64,000 nucleotides of DNA from Archangium minus (GCF_044360475.1 NZ_CP043494.1:186001-250000), one strand, 5' to 3'. Counted from the stretch's first letter, positions 43,351 through 51,440 are shown. A program made the numbers and translations. The notes: generated from the letters alone by a model not told the origin.

Positions 43351-45054
43351 TTAGGATTTTCTGCGAGCGCGAATGACCAGCGCCTGGTAGGGCCGCAACT
43401 GCAACTCCTGCGCGAGCTCCTGGGTGGGGTAGTTGTTGCTGAGCACCTCCCCGTCGACGAACTCACTGGGAATCCGGTACACGCCTGGCCGGTCGCAGAA
43501 GTGCCCGACCACGAGCACCCGGGTGTGTGCGTCCTGCCGGACGTAACTGAAGACGGTGGGATGCTCGGCATCCAGGAGGGTGAAGGTGCCGTCCCGTACG
43601 ACCGGCAGGGACTTACGCAGCGCGATGGTGTCCCGATAGTGGTGCCAGACGGAGTTCGGGTCTGCCTCGGCGGCCTCGGCGTTGATGTCCGGGTAGTTGG
43701 GGTTCAGGGCGATCCACGGGGTGCCTTCGGTGAAGCCCGCGTTGGCTCCCCCGGACCAGTGCATGGGCGTGCGGGCGTTGTCCCGCCCCCGAGCGTGCAC
43801 GCTCGCGAGGATGCGCGCGTCGTCCCAGCCGTGCTCGTCGCGCAGCATCTTGTAGGCATTGAGGGTCTCGATGTCCTTGTAGTGGTCGATGCTCTCGAAG
43901 GACACGTTGGTCATCCCGAGCTCCTGACCCTGGTAGATGTAGGGCGTCCCCTGCATGAACAGCAGCACGGTGCACAGCAGCTTCGCGCTCTCCACTCGGT
44001 ACTCCCGGTCGTGCCCGAAGCGGGACACGGCGCGCGGCTGGTCGTGATTGTCCCAGTACAGGCTGTTCCAGCCACGGCCATGCAATCCCGTCTGCCAGCT
44101 CGCCAGCACGCGCTTGATGGCTGGCAGGGTCAGCGGTGGGTTGCTCCACTTGCCGCGCTCGGCGGCATCGTCGCCGAGGAAGACGTGCTCGAAGTGGAAG
44201 ACCATGTTCAGCTCGCCGCGCTCGAAGCCGCAGTACAACGCGCTCTCCGCGGGTGACACACCGGGCGTCTCGCCGACCGTCATCACGTCGTAGTGGGAGA
44301 GCACCTCGCGGTGCATCTCCTGGAGGAACTCGTGGATGCGCGGGCCGTTCAGGAAGTGTGGCTGGCCATCGGTCAGGTTCGTCCCGGGGAGGGGCCGGCC
44401 CTCGGGGAAGTCGGGGTGCTTGCTGAGCATGTTGATGGTGTCCATGCGCCACCCGTCCACGCCCTTGTCGAGCCAGAAGCGCATCATGTCGTGCACCTCG
44501 CGCCGCACCCGGGGGTTCTCCCAGTTCAGGTCGGGTTGCTTGCGGCTGAAGAGGTGCAGGTAGTACTCCCCGCTGCGCTCGTCCTTCTCCCAGACGGAGC
44601 CGCTGAAGTATGACTGCCAGCGGGTGGGCGGTTGACCATTCCGACCCTTCCTCCAGATGTAGTAGTCGCGTTTGTCGGAGCGTGGGTCCGCTCGGGACTC
44701 GACGAACCAGGGATGCTCGTCGCTGGTGTGGTTCACGACGAGGTCGAGCATGAGCTTCAAGCCGCGCGCGTGGACCTCGCGCAGGAGTTCGTCGAAGTCG
44801 GCCATGGTGCCGAACTCGGACATGATGGCGCGGTAGTCGGAGATGTCGTAGCCGTTGTCATCGTTGGGAGAGGCGAAGATGGGCGACAGCCAGAGGACGT
44901 CCACTCCGAGCCGCTTGAGGTAGTCGAGCCGCCGGATGATGCCGCGCAGGTCGCCGATCCCATCCCCGTTGCTGTCCTGAAAGCTGCGAGGGTAGATCTG
45001 GTAGACGATGGCGTCTTTCCACCAGGGGATGTGGGGCGCGTTGGGGGTCGTCAT
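43351..45054 (-). CDS. GH13 alpha-glucosidase / oligo-1,6-glucosidase
   Basis: A 567-residue GH13 enzyme (subfamily 17/23/31-like). All conserved regions are present: LMLDLVVNHTSDEHPWF, GWRMDTINML with nucleophile D205, VGETPG with acid/base E262, and WDNHDQPR with D338. The QIYPRSFQDSNGDGIGDLRG start is typical of exo-acting enzymes cleaving alpha-1,4 or alpha-1,6 glucosidic bonds of short maltodextrins or isomaltose. No signal peptide, so it handles imported sugars in the cytoplasm. GGAGACGAAC precedes the ATG, and a perfect 12-bp inverted repeat lies 16 nt upstream of it, a likely control site. No transporter is adjacent. Confidence 0.9.
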   Translation of the reverse strand: MTTPNAPHIPWWKDAIVYQIYPRSFQDSNGDGIGDLRGIIRRLDYLKRLGVDVLWLSPIFASPNDDNGYDISDYRAIMSEFGTMADFDELLREVHARGLKLMLDLVVNHTSDEHPWFVESRADPRSDKRDYYIWRKGRNGQPPTRWQSYFSGSVWEKDERSGEYYLHLFSRKQPDLNWENPRVRREVHDMMRFWLDKGVDGWRMDTINMLSKHPDFPEGRPLPGTNLTDGQPHFLNGPRIHEFLQEMHREVLSHYDVMTVGETPGVSPAESALYCGFERGELNMVFHFEHVFLGDDAAERGKWSNPPLTLPAIKRVLASWQTGLHGRGWNSLYWDNHDQPRAVSRFGHDREYRVESAKLLCTVLLFMQGTPYIYQGQELGMTNVSFESIDHYKDIETLNAYKMLRDEHGWDDARILASVHARGRDNARTPMHWSGGANAGFTEGTPWIALNPNYPDINAEAAEADPNSVWHHYRDTIALRKSLPVVRDGTFTLLDAEHPTVFSYVRQDAHTRVLVVGHFCDRPGVYRIPSEFVDGEVLSNNYPTQELAQELQLRPYQALVIRARRKS

Positions 45055-45069
45055 GTTCGTCTCCGAGTA

Positions 45070-45108
45070 GGAAGTGCCGCGACAGCTCTACCAAGGCGCG
45101 GCACTTCC
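45070..45108 (-). promoter_or_regulatory. 12-bp perfect inverted repeat upstream of alpha-glucosidase
   Basis: GGAAGTGCCGCG (45070-45081) and CGCGGCACTTCC (45097-45108) are exact complements around a 15-nt spacer, only 16 nt upstream of the alpha-glucosidase ATG. In DNA it could be a repressor operator; in RNA it is a stable leader hairpin just before the RBS. No T-run follows it, so it is not a simple terminator. Confidence 0.6.
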
Positions 45109-45323
45109 CGCACGGGGATGAACCCGCGCGAGTCTCCCACTGGGCTATTGGGAACGCGTGCTCAGCATTCCAGGACCCACTCGTCCTGCCCTGCACGTCC
45201 GCGTGCGCCGGTGCACACAACGAGAAGCCATCCACAAGAGGAGCTTGCTCCAGGTCCGATGCAGGGTCGAAAAGCTGCTAGATCGCGCTAAGCCTCCCCC
45301 GACAGAAACCCCTGGTGATGATC

Positions 45324-46613
45324 ATGAAACATGCATGGATGGATCGACGTCTGGCCTGGTTCACCCTCACGCGCCGCAATCTCCTGAGAGGCGCTCTCGC
45401 GGCAACCCTGGCGGCAAGCGTGCTCACCGCATGCGAGGATGACGACAAGGTCACCCACTGGTACGGAAGCTGGAGCGCTTCGCCGCAGGACCACAACGAG
45501 CCGTTCCCGGTCCCTCCACCGCCCAGCTTCTTCAACCACCAGACGATCCGACAAGCCCTGCGGACCTCGATCGGTGGCGATCAAGTCCGCGTACGCTTCA
45601 CCAACCTGTTCGGTACGAGCCCGCTCAAGATCGATGGGGCACGCATTGCGCTCAGCGCGGGCGGCTCCAGCATCCAACCGGCCTCGGACACCGAGCTGCG
45701 TTTCAACGGGAACGCTTCCGTGACGATTCCGGCGGGCGGCGAGCTGTGGAGTGATGCCTCGGAGCTGAAGGTGGGGGCAGGGGAGGCGCTGGCGGTGAGC
45801 CTGTTTCTTGCCTCTGAAACCGCCGTGTCCACGGTGCACGCGTATGGCCTGCAGACCCACTACGTGGTCGCAGGCAATGCCCTGTCCACCGAAACCCTCT
45901 CGGGTGCTGAAACACGCAGCTCGTACTACTTCATCTCGGGCGCTGATGTGCGGAGCAGCGCCAGGGCCAACGTGGTGGTGGCCTTCGGTGATTCCATCAC
46001 GGATGGGGTGGGCACTACCCCGGACACCGCTCGCCGGTGGCCCGACTACCTGTCGCGTCGCCTGCAACCGGATGGGAGTGCGGGCACCGTCAGCGTCTTG
46101 AATGCGGGCATTTCAGGCGGCCGGATACTCAACGACGGTTTGGGGCCCAGTGGCGTCACCCGCTTCGAGCGAGACGTGCTGGGCCAGACCGGCGTCACCC
46201 ATGTGATCTTCCTGCTGGGCATCAATGACATTGGCGCGGGGGCCTTCATTCCGGAGCAGGCCGTGACGGTCGAGCAGATGACCGCGGGCACGCAGTCGCT
46301 GATCGACAAGGCCAAGGTCAGGGGGATCAAGGTGCTGCTGGGGACGCTGCTGCCCTGGAAGGGGGCAGATGCCGGCGGTGTGCCCTATTACTCGGAGGAG
46401 GGCGAAGCCAAGCGTCAGGCCTTCAATGCCTGGGTACGCGCCAACACGACAGTCGATGGTGTGGTTGACTTCGACCTGGCCTTGCGCGATCCAGCCAATC
46501 CCCTGGCCCTGTTGCCAGCCTATGATAGCGGCGACCACCTGCACCCGAGTGACGAGGGCGCCGAGGCCATAGCGAATGCGGTGGACATTCGCCTGCTCAA
46601 AGTGCAGCCCTGA
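45324..46613 (+). CDS. Exported SGNH/GDSL hydrolase
   Basis: About 429 residues with a twin-arginine-like signal (LTRRNLLRGALAATLAASVL) ending near a cysteine (TAC), so the protein is Tat-exported and perhaps lipidated. An N-terminal ~160-residue beta domain (THWYGSWSASPQDHNEPFP) precedes the SGNH domain: block I VVAFGDSITDGVG, FLLGINDIG (block III) and DSGDHLHPSDEGAEAIA with catalytic Asp and His. It resembles extracellular rhamnogalacturonan or acetylxylan esterase-like enzymes. Start is ambiguous among GTG 45315 and ATGs 45318, 45324 and 45336. Confidence 0.82.
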   Translation: MKHAWMDRRLAWFTLTRRNLLRGALAATLAASVLTACEDDDKVTHWYGSWSASPQDHNEPFPVPPPPSFFNHQTIRQALRTSIGGDQVRVRFTNLFGTSPLKIDGARIALSAGGSSIQPASDTELRFNGNASVTIPAGGELWSDASELKVGAGEALAVSLFLASETAVSTVHAYGLQTHYVVAGNALSTETLSGAETRSSYYFISGADVRSSARANVVVAFGDSITDGVGTTPDTARRWPDYLSRRLQPDGSAGTVSVLNAGISGGRILNDGLGPSGVTRFERDVLGQTGVTHVIFLLGINDIGAGAFIPEQAVTVEQMTAGTQSLIDKAKVRGIKVLLGTLLPWKGADAGGVPYYSEEGEAKRQAFNAWVRANTTVDGVVDFDLALRDPANPLALLPAYDSGDHLHPSDEGAEAIANAVDIRLLKVQP

Positions 46614-46726
46614 CAGCCTTTGACAGCTGGTTCGCAGGGAGGCGCTCGCCGCAGAGGTGCTCCCCCAGGGCGGGGACTACCACCCCGGGAGAGCAGCTCG
46701 GACGTTTCGAGCGCTGACCCCGTGAC

Positions 46727-47611
46727 TCAGGGCCGGATGCGGCCCATGCGCCCGCTCTGGTAGTCCTCGAACGCCTGGATGATCTCCGTCTGGGTGTTCA
46801 TCACGAAGGGCCCATAGCGCACCATGGGCTCTCGCAGCGGGACTCCGGACAGGAGCAGGAGCTGGAGCGGCGCAGTCCCCGTGTTTGCCAGCACCACCGA
46901 GTCCGCGTCATTGGCGAACAGCACCGCCTGCCCGTCCACCACGGGTGTGGCCTCGGGGCCGAAGGTCCCCTCGCCCTCAAAGACATAGGCGAAGGCGTTG
47001 TGGTCCCGGGGCACCGGCTGCTCAATGCGGCCTCCCGGCTCGAGCGTGAAGTGCAGGTATTGGATGGGCGTGCGCGTGTCGATGACCGCGCGTACGCCGA
47101 GCGACTCGCCCGCGATGACCTTCACCCGGACCCGGCCATCCGGCGTCGAGGCCACTGGGATGCGCCCGGCAGGAATCTCCTGGTAGCGCGGCGCCATCAT
47201 CTTGTCGCGCCGGGGCAGGTTCACCCAGACCTGGAAGCCATGCATGCGCCCGCCCTTCTCGGCGAACTCGCGCGCCGGCATCTCCGAGTGCACCACCCCC
47301 GCTCCCGCCGTCATCCACTGCACGTCCCCCGGACCGAGCTCTCCGGCGTGGCCCGCCGAGTCCCGGTGCTGATGCCGCCCCTCCAGGATGTAGCTCACCG
47401 TCTCGAACCCCCGGTGGGGATGGTCCGGCGCGCCCTTCGCCTCGCCCGGCGGCAGCTCCACCGGCCCCATCTCATCCAGCAGGAGAAATGGGTCGAACTG
47501 CATGAAGCCCGGAATGGGGAAGGGTCGGCGCACCAGGAAGCCCTCGCCCTCCAGCGTCTGCACTGCCTGCACTACCTTCACGACGGAACGCGTGCTCTTT
47601 CCCTGGGACAT
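46727..47611 (-). CDS. Pirin-family protein
   Basis: A 294-residue two-domain cupin of the pirin family. The N-terminal cupin has FPIPGFMQFDPFLLLDEMGP, then PHRGFETVSYILEGRHQHRD with the metal-binding His and Glu residues; VQWMTAGAGVVHSEMP completes the site. Pirins bind Fe or Ni; some have quercetinase activity. ATG 47609-47611 is preferred over one four codons earlier because GGAGGCAGTC precedes it. Directly upstream lies the GTTC-N6-GAAC site shared with the marR gene, so the MarR protein encoded next door probably represses it. Confidence 0.9.
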   Translation of the reverse strand: MSQGKSTRSVVKVVQAVQTLEGEGFLVRRPFPIPGFMQFDPFLLLDEMGPVELPPGEAKGAPDHPHRGFETVSYILEGRHQHRDSAGHAGELGPGDVQWMTAGAGVVHSEMPAREFAEKGGRMHGFQVWVNLPRRDKMMAPRYQEIPAGRIPVASTPDGRVRVKVIAGESLGVRAVIDTRTPIQYLHFTLEPGGRIEQPVPRDHNAFAYVFEGEGTFGPEATPVVDGQAVLFANDADSVVLANTGTAPLQLLLLSGVPLREPMVRYGPFVMNTQTEIIQAFEDYQSGRMGRIRP

Positions 47612-47626
47612 GACTGCCTCCAATTT

Positions 47627-47659
47627 GGTTCGAACCTGAATGGTTCGTACTGGAACTAA
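47627..47659 (-). promoter_or_regulatory. Probable MarR operator in front of pirin gene
   Basis: The site consists of the palindrome GGTTCGAACC (47627-47636) and, 5 bp further, GGTTCGTACTGGAACTAA (47642-47659). The latter 18-mer recurs exactly in front of marR at 48170-48187 and contains the inverted repeat GTTC-N6-GAAC. Confidence 0.6.
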
Positions 47660-47698
47660 ATGCGCGAGCGGAAACTTCGTTGCGGGGCCTCGTGCCGC

Positions 47699-48154
47699 TC
47701 AGTCCCCGGACAGGGAGAGCCCCAGCTTCTTGCAGAGCGCGCCGAGCTGCTCCTGCTCCTCGGCGGTGAGGGCCCCCATCAGCGCCGCGATGTGGGCGGC
47801 ATGGGCCGGGAACACCTTCTCGATGAGGCTCCGGCCCTTCGGGGTGAGGCTCACCACCACCACCCGGCGATCCTCTGGGCTGCGCTCGCGCTGTATCCAC
47901 CCGTTGCGCTCCAGGTTGTCGAGCACCGCGGTCATGTTGGGGTTGCTGCGCAGCAGCTTGCGGCCTAGCTCGCCCTGGCTCATGGGCCCGAGGTGCAGGA
48001 GGGCCTCCAGCACCGCGAGCTGGGGCGGCGTCATCCCCTGGCTGGCGAGTTGCCGCTGCAGGTGGCTGCCCAGCGTCTCCACCGCTCGGGTCAGCTTGAC
48101 GAACGTGTCGAGCGCCCGGGTCTCCCTCGCGCTGCCCTTGTAGTGCGTCGGCAT
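47699..48154 (-). CDS. MarR-family transcriptional regulator
   Basis: A 151-residue MarR protein. The winged HTH is evident: LAVLEALLHLGPMSQGELGR, then LLRSNPNMTAVLDNLERNGW and the wing IQRERSPEDRRVVVVSLTPK. N- and C-terminal helices form the dimer interface. MarR proteins respond to phenolic or oxidant signals and usually repress themselves and a neighbour. Here an identical 18-bp site precedes both this gene and the pirin gene 88 nt downstream, which supports joint control. Start ATG at 48152-48154. Confidence 0.92.
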   Translation of the reverse strand: MPTHYKGSARETRALDTFVKLTRAVETLGSHLQRQLASQGMTPPQLAVLEALLHLGPMSQGELGRKLLRSNPNMTAVLDNLERNGWIQRERSPEDRRVVVVSLTPKGRSLIEKVFPAHAAHIAALMGALTAEEQEQLGALCKKLGLSLSGD

Positions 48155-48169
48155 CGTTCAGTCCCGAAA

Positions 48170-48187
48170 GGTTCGTACTGGAACTAA
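48170..48187 (-). promoter_or_regulatory. Probable MarR autoregulatory operator
   Basis: GGTTCGTACTGGAACTAA, identical to 47642-47659, lies 16 bp upstream of the marR start. Its inner GTTCGTACTGGAAC is an interrupted inverted repeat. Confidence 0.6.
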
Positions 48188-48305
48188 CAAGGAGCGGGCG
48201 CGGGCGCAAGAGGGGGCCCTTGGGTCCCTCTGGGGGCGACGGCCCGATCGCTCGCTTTTCTCCCCGGTCCAGAAGCTCCCGCGCTGGATGGTGGGTGCTA
48301 TCAAA

Positions 48306-48349
48306 GAAAAAGCCCCGGGCGTCCTGGTGGGACGCCACAGGGCTTTTTC
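48306..48349. terminator. Bidirectional stem-loop terminator
   Basis: AAAAAGCCC (48307-48315) pairs with GGGCTTTTT (48340-48348), and inside it GGCGTCC (48318-48324) pairs with GGACGCC (48330-48336). The A/T arms give a T-run on either strand. On the minus strand it ends the small cysteine-rich lipoprotein gene. Confidence 0.8.
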
Positions 48350-48370
48350 ATTCGAGAAGGGAGCCTGGCT

Positions 48371-48709
48371 TTAGCAGCACCTGCAGCTCGTCTCATCGCG
48401 GCAGCAGCCGTTCGAGCAGTAGCAGTCCTTCTTCCCATCCCGCGACGAACAGCTGATGTTGCCGCCGCCGATGCCAGTGTCGTTATCGAGCACGGGGCCC
48501 TGGATGATCTCCGTGGACTGAGTCGAGGACGCTTCCTGCTCCGCGGCGGAGTCGTGCTTCGCCAGCTCCGGGGAGTCCGGGTGGAAGGACTGCGGCTGCT
48601 GCGCCCCCGGCGTGAAGCGATCCACGGTGGTTCCATCCCCCGTCGCGTTGCCACAACCGACGAGTCCAACCACTGCGGCCATGACAACCAGAATTCGTGC
48701 GGTGCTCAT
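48371..48709 (-). CDS. Small cysteine-rich lipoprotein
   Basis: A 112-residue protein with a clear lipobox (VVGLVGC, Cys19). A 60-residue disordered, Gln/Ser/Glu-rich spacer follows, then a compact C-terminal knot with eight cysteines at 87, 96, 98, 102, 103, 109, 111 and 112 in 26 residues. The cysteine-dense end resembles disulfide-rich miniproteins such as toxins or metal-binding knots, but no family is recognised. It is anchored at the envelope and transcribed alone, ending at a bidirectional terminator. Function unknown. Confidence 0.7.
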   Translation of the reverse strand: MSTARILVVMAAVVGLVGCGNATGDGTTVDRFTPGAQQPQSFHPDSPELAKHDSAAEQEASSTQSTEIIQGPVLDNDTGIGGGNISCSSRDGKKDCYCSNGCCRDETSCRCC

Positions 48710-49096
48710 GCGTGCATGCTCCTTGGTGAGTGGGTGAGACGCTGGTGATTGACTGCCGACCCAACACCCCGAAGACGAGGTGCTGGGCCTGGACCGCTAC
48801 TTCGAACGACCTGGGGACGTGCCGCGACGCTGCGCCTGGCGATCGTCGGAGTGCCAGGATGGATTCGTCCGGCTCCCATGGTTTCCCCACAGACGGGAAC
48901 TGTCTGGCTTGTACACGCTGCGAAATATTTAATCAACTCTTGTCAGTTGAGAGGGGTTGTTGCTTGTCAGGCTACAGATTCAAATGGGTCCCCGGTTTGA
49001 GAGGGGTTGTTGTTTGTCAGGCTACAGCTTCAATCGAATGGATGGGGTGAAGGGCGTGCTGTTGAAAGCAGCCCGTCCTGCACGAGCTCGCGGTAA
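48710..49096. other. Intergenic region with a two-copy direct repeat
   Basis: A ~385-bp space between two leftward genes. No protein or RNA gene is recognised. It has a small AT-rich patch (AAATATTTAATCAA, about 48923) that may hold the promoter of one flanking gene, followed by two 37-bp direct repeats. Confidence 0.5.
48947..49033. repeat. Two 37-bp direct repeats 50 bp apart
   Basis: TTGAGAGGGGTTGTTGCTTG plus TCAGGCTACAGATTCAA (48947-48983) recurs at 48997-49033 with two differences (C to T, A to C). The 13-bp gap is AT/G-rich. Two units only, so neither a CRISPR nor a typical VNTR can be claimed. Confidence 0.65.
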
Positions 49097-49471
49097 CTAG
49101 CGTGGATTGTTGGCGAGGACGAAGGGCCGGAGGCGATGCCCGTCCGGGTCCTCGACCACGAAGGTGAAGCCAAAATCCATGTCGGTGGGCTCCTGCACCA
49201 CCTTGAGGCCGAGCCTGGTCCACTCGGCATAGGTCGCGCGGACGGCGTCCTGACTCTCTTCGCTGAACGAGAGCTCGATGCCTCCGGCGGGCTTCGGTGT
49301 CGGCTCCACCTCGTCGGCAAGCCAGAGGCCGATTTTCAAGCCGGTCGGCAGGACATAGAGAACGAAGGTCTTGGTCTTCTCGACCGGCTCGCGGCCGAGG
49401 AGCTTCGAATAGAGCTCGGCGCTCTTGAGCGGATCTCGGACGGCCAGCAGCAGGTAGTTGAGGGTACGCAT
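49097..49471 (-). CDS. Glyoxalase/VOC-family protein
   Basis: A 124-residue VOC-fold protein: LLLAVRDPLKSAELYSKLLG opens the first beta-alpha-beta-beta-beta unit and VVEDPDGHRLRPFVL closes the second. The family covers glyoxalases, dioxygenases and antibiotic-binding proteins; the short length and sparse metal ligands fit the PhnB/YaeR-like group. ATG 49469-49471 is chosen because GGAG lies 6 nt upstream. It follows the WYL-type regulator by 46 bp in the same direction, so it is likely that regulator's target. Confidence 0.82.
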   Translation of the reverse strand: MRTLNYLLLAVRDPLKSAELYSKLLGREPVEKTKTFVLYVLPTGLKIGLWLADEVEPTPKPAGGIELSFSEESQDAVRATYAEWTRLGLKVVQEPTDMDFGFTFVVEDPDGHRLRPFVLANNPR

Positions 49472-49517
49472 GGGCATCTCCATCGGGTGGATGGAGAGGG
49501 TTTGCACCTTGCGACTG

Positions 49518-50213
49518 TCAGTTTCCGGCAGTAGCGGGAAGGTTCTGCCTGGCCCGCCACTCCTTGACCAGCACGGCACGGCGGCGCGGATAGCGCTCGT
49601 CCTTGGGCTCAACTGACAGGATGCGGTCGACACGGAAGGCGCGGTAATCCTGCCGGAGCTCGCACCAGGCCGCGAGCACCAGCACCTTGTCGAAGAAGCC
49701 GATCAGCAGTGGCCAGAGGGTACGGGTCGTGTGGGCGCCGTCATTGTCGCGGTAGGTGATGAGGAGCTTCTGCTCCTTGCGGATCGCCTCGCGGATCACC
49801 GCGGCATCAATGGCGACCGGCTCGCCGCGGAACATCGGCACGGTGAGGGTGGCGGCATCGACGCTCTCGCGGAGGTCGTCAGGCAGGACGGCACGGATTT
49901 TTGCCACGGCGTTACCCGCCGCGGCCCCGAGCCGCGCATCGCCCCGCATCGCGACCCAGCGCGAACCGAGCACCAAGGCCTCGAGCTCGTCGGCCGAGAA
50001 CATCAAGGGCGGGAGGGTGAAGCCGGGGCGGAGCACGTAACCGAGGCCCGGCTCTCCCTGGATATGGGCGCCCTGTGCCTGCAGCGTCGCGATGTCGCGA
50101 TAGAGGGTGCGGAGGGAGATGCCGAGCTCCTCGGCTAGCGCCGGGCCGGTGATCGGCGCACGGTGGCGGCGCAGCAACTGGAGGAGCTCAAGCAGACGGG
50201 CGGCTCGGGACAT
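49518..50213 (-). CDS. YafY-type HTH/WYL-domain regulator
   Basis: A 231-residue regulator with an N-terminal HTH_11 (LELLQLLRRHRAPITGPALA, then LGISLRTLYRDIATLQAQGA) and a C-terminal WYL domain around KQKL-like RKEQKLLITYRDNDGAHTTR and FFDKVLVLAAWCELRQDYRA. WYL proteins sense nucleic acid or small ligands and control transcription; YafY-type members often sit upstream of a glyoxalase-type gene, as here. The hydrophobic core is intact. Starts at 50213 with a typical MSRAARLLELLQ opening. Confidence 0.88.
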   Translation of the reverse strand: MSRAARLLELLQLLRRHRAPITGPALAEELGISLRTLYRDIATLQAQGAHIQGEPGLGYVLRPGFTLPPLMFSADELEALVLGSRWVAMRGDARLGAAAGNAVAKIRAVLPDDLRESVDAATLTVPMFRGEPVAIDAAVIREAIRKEQKLLITYRDNDGAHTTRTLWPLLIGFFDKVLVLAAWCELRQDYRAFRVDRILSVEPKDERYPRRRAVLVKEWRARQNLPATAGN

Positions 50214-50259
50214 GGAGGGGAGGGTAGCGCAATAGGCGCACTCCGTTTCGAGTGGCTTT

Positions 50260-50664
50260 GTGCGACACTCGCGTTGGCTGTTCGTCTCCTGGCAGGCGCC
50301 TGAGTCTCATGGTTCGGACGATTGGGTTGGCATGTATACGCCAGCAGCTCCCAACACGTCGTATAGCCAGTGGGGGTACGTGTCGCTGGGGACCTCCGGC
50401 TCAATCACTTTCACAGCGCCAACCACTGAAAGCGTCTACGAGTTCCGCTTCCTGCTCGATAACGGCTATACCAGCGTTGCCAGCACCCAGTTCACAGTGG
50501 ATATTCCCTCTGTTTGTCGTGCGCTCGGCAGCGGTGACCCGTATTACCCGACCTGGGTTCGTTGCTGTGACAACGCGGACCAGTCCCAGAGCTATTGGAC
50601 CCACTCCGATGGCTCTGGCGGCTGGTACGCGGGGAGCTGTTGGTCCTGGGGGGTACGTCCGTAG
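50260..50664 (+). pseudogene. Truncated secreted-protein C-terminus
   Basis: A 134-codon frame starting abruptly with a domain core, WQAPESHGSDDWVGMYTPAA, then SQWGYVSLGTSGSITFTAPT and VYEFRFLLDNGYTSVAST. This Ig-like module (Asp-Trp-Val-Gly-Met-Tyr and closing Glu-Phe-Arg) is normally a C-terminal domain of larger secreted enzymes. A Cys/Trp-rich end follows. There is no signal peptide and only a GTG at 50260, so the N-terminal enzyme portion seems lost. It could be expressed as a small fragment, but decay is more likely. Confidence 0.5.
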
Positions 50665-50678
50665 CCTCCGGGCTTCTC

Positions 50679-51371
50679 TCAAAGGGCGACAGGAGAGGGC
50701 AGCGTTCGGAAGTCCTCCGCGAGCCACTGCGGCTCTTCCCTGAGCAGGACGTCGCGGGGGAACGAGGTGGTCAATGCAAGGCACCTGGCGCCAGCGGCTC
50801 GGGCGGCACGGACCCCGAGCACGGCGTCCTCGACCACGAGGCACTCGGTGGGCGGCACCCCCAGCGCCGAGGCCGCTTTCAGGTACACCTCGGGGTGGGG
50901 CTTGCCCTGGACGACATCCGCCGCCGTCACCCGCGCCTCGAACATCTCCAGCAGGCCCAGGCGTGACAGGGCGAGCTCGGCGTTCATGGGCATCGCGCTC
51001 GTCCCTACCGCCCGGGGTACTCCCGCACGCCGCAGGGCTTCGAGGAACTCCCGCACGCCGGGCACCGCGGACACCGGCGCGGTCTCGAGCGTTCGGTTGA
51101 ACAGCGTCTCTCGCTCGTGCACCAGGGCGGCCACCTCCGCCTTGGTCCGTCCCTCGCCGAACCAGGCCTGCAGCACGTCCTCGGCGCGACGCCCATTGGT
51201 GGCGAGCAGTTCGGCCTCGCTCGGGACGTAGCCGCGTGCGCGCGCGAACTCGTCCCACACCCGGTAATGCAACTCCATTGTGTCGATGATGACGCCGTCC
51301 AGGTCGAACAGGACCGCGGCGAAGGGGTAGATGTGCGACTTCTGCGTGCCTGTTGTTGCCGAATCGTGCAT
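50679..51371 (-). CDS. HAD-superfamily phosphatase (beta-phosphoglucomutase-like)
   Basis: A 230-residue HAD hydrolase of subfamily IA. Motif I is VLFDLDGVIID (nucleophile Asp and general acid), motif II is the Thr/Ser in AVGTSAMP, motif III the Lys in VQGKPHPEVYLKAA and motif IV VVEDAVLGVRAARAAG. A helical cap lies between. Likely activity: dephosphorylation or phosphomutation of a sugar phosphate. The start could also be 51389, 6 codons up. The start codon lies in the left arm of a 14-bp palindrome shared with the divergent DeoR region. Confidence 0.88.
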   Translation of the reverse strand: MHDSATTGTQKSHIYPFAAVLFDLDGVIIDTMELHYRVWDEFARARGYVPSEAELLATNGRRAEDVLQAWFGEGRTKAEVAALVHERETLFNRTLETAPVSAVPGVREFLEALRRAGVPRAVGTSAMPMNAELALSRLGLLEMFEARVTAADVVQGKPHPEVYLKAASALGVPPTECLVVEDAVLGVRAARAAGARCLALTTSFPRDVLLREEPQWLAEDFRTLPSPVAL

Positions 51372-51401
51372 AGTCACAGGAGGTAACATGCACGATTCGG
51401 C
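51358..51401. promoter_or_regulatory. 14-bp perfect palindrome between HAD and DeoR genes
   Basis: GCCGAATCGTGCAT (51358-51371) and ATGCACGATTCGGC (51388-51401) are exact inverted copies around a 16-nt centre containing AGGAGG (51378-51383). The left arm is the beginning of the phosphatase gene. It lies ~40 bp before the deoR start and is a good candidate operator for the DeoR protein. Confidence 0.6.
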
Positions 51402-51440
51402 GACTTCAAGCCCGAATGAGGAAGGTGGGAGGTCAAACGA

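Noticed and set aside
48947..49033. CRISPR array
   Set aside because: Only two repeats, 13-bp spacing, no cas genes within view and imperfect repeats.
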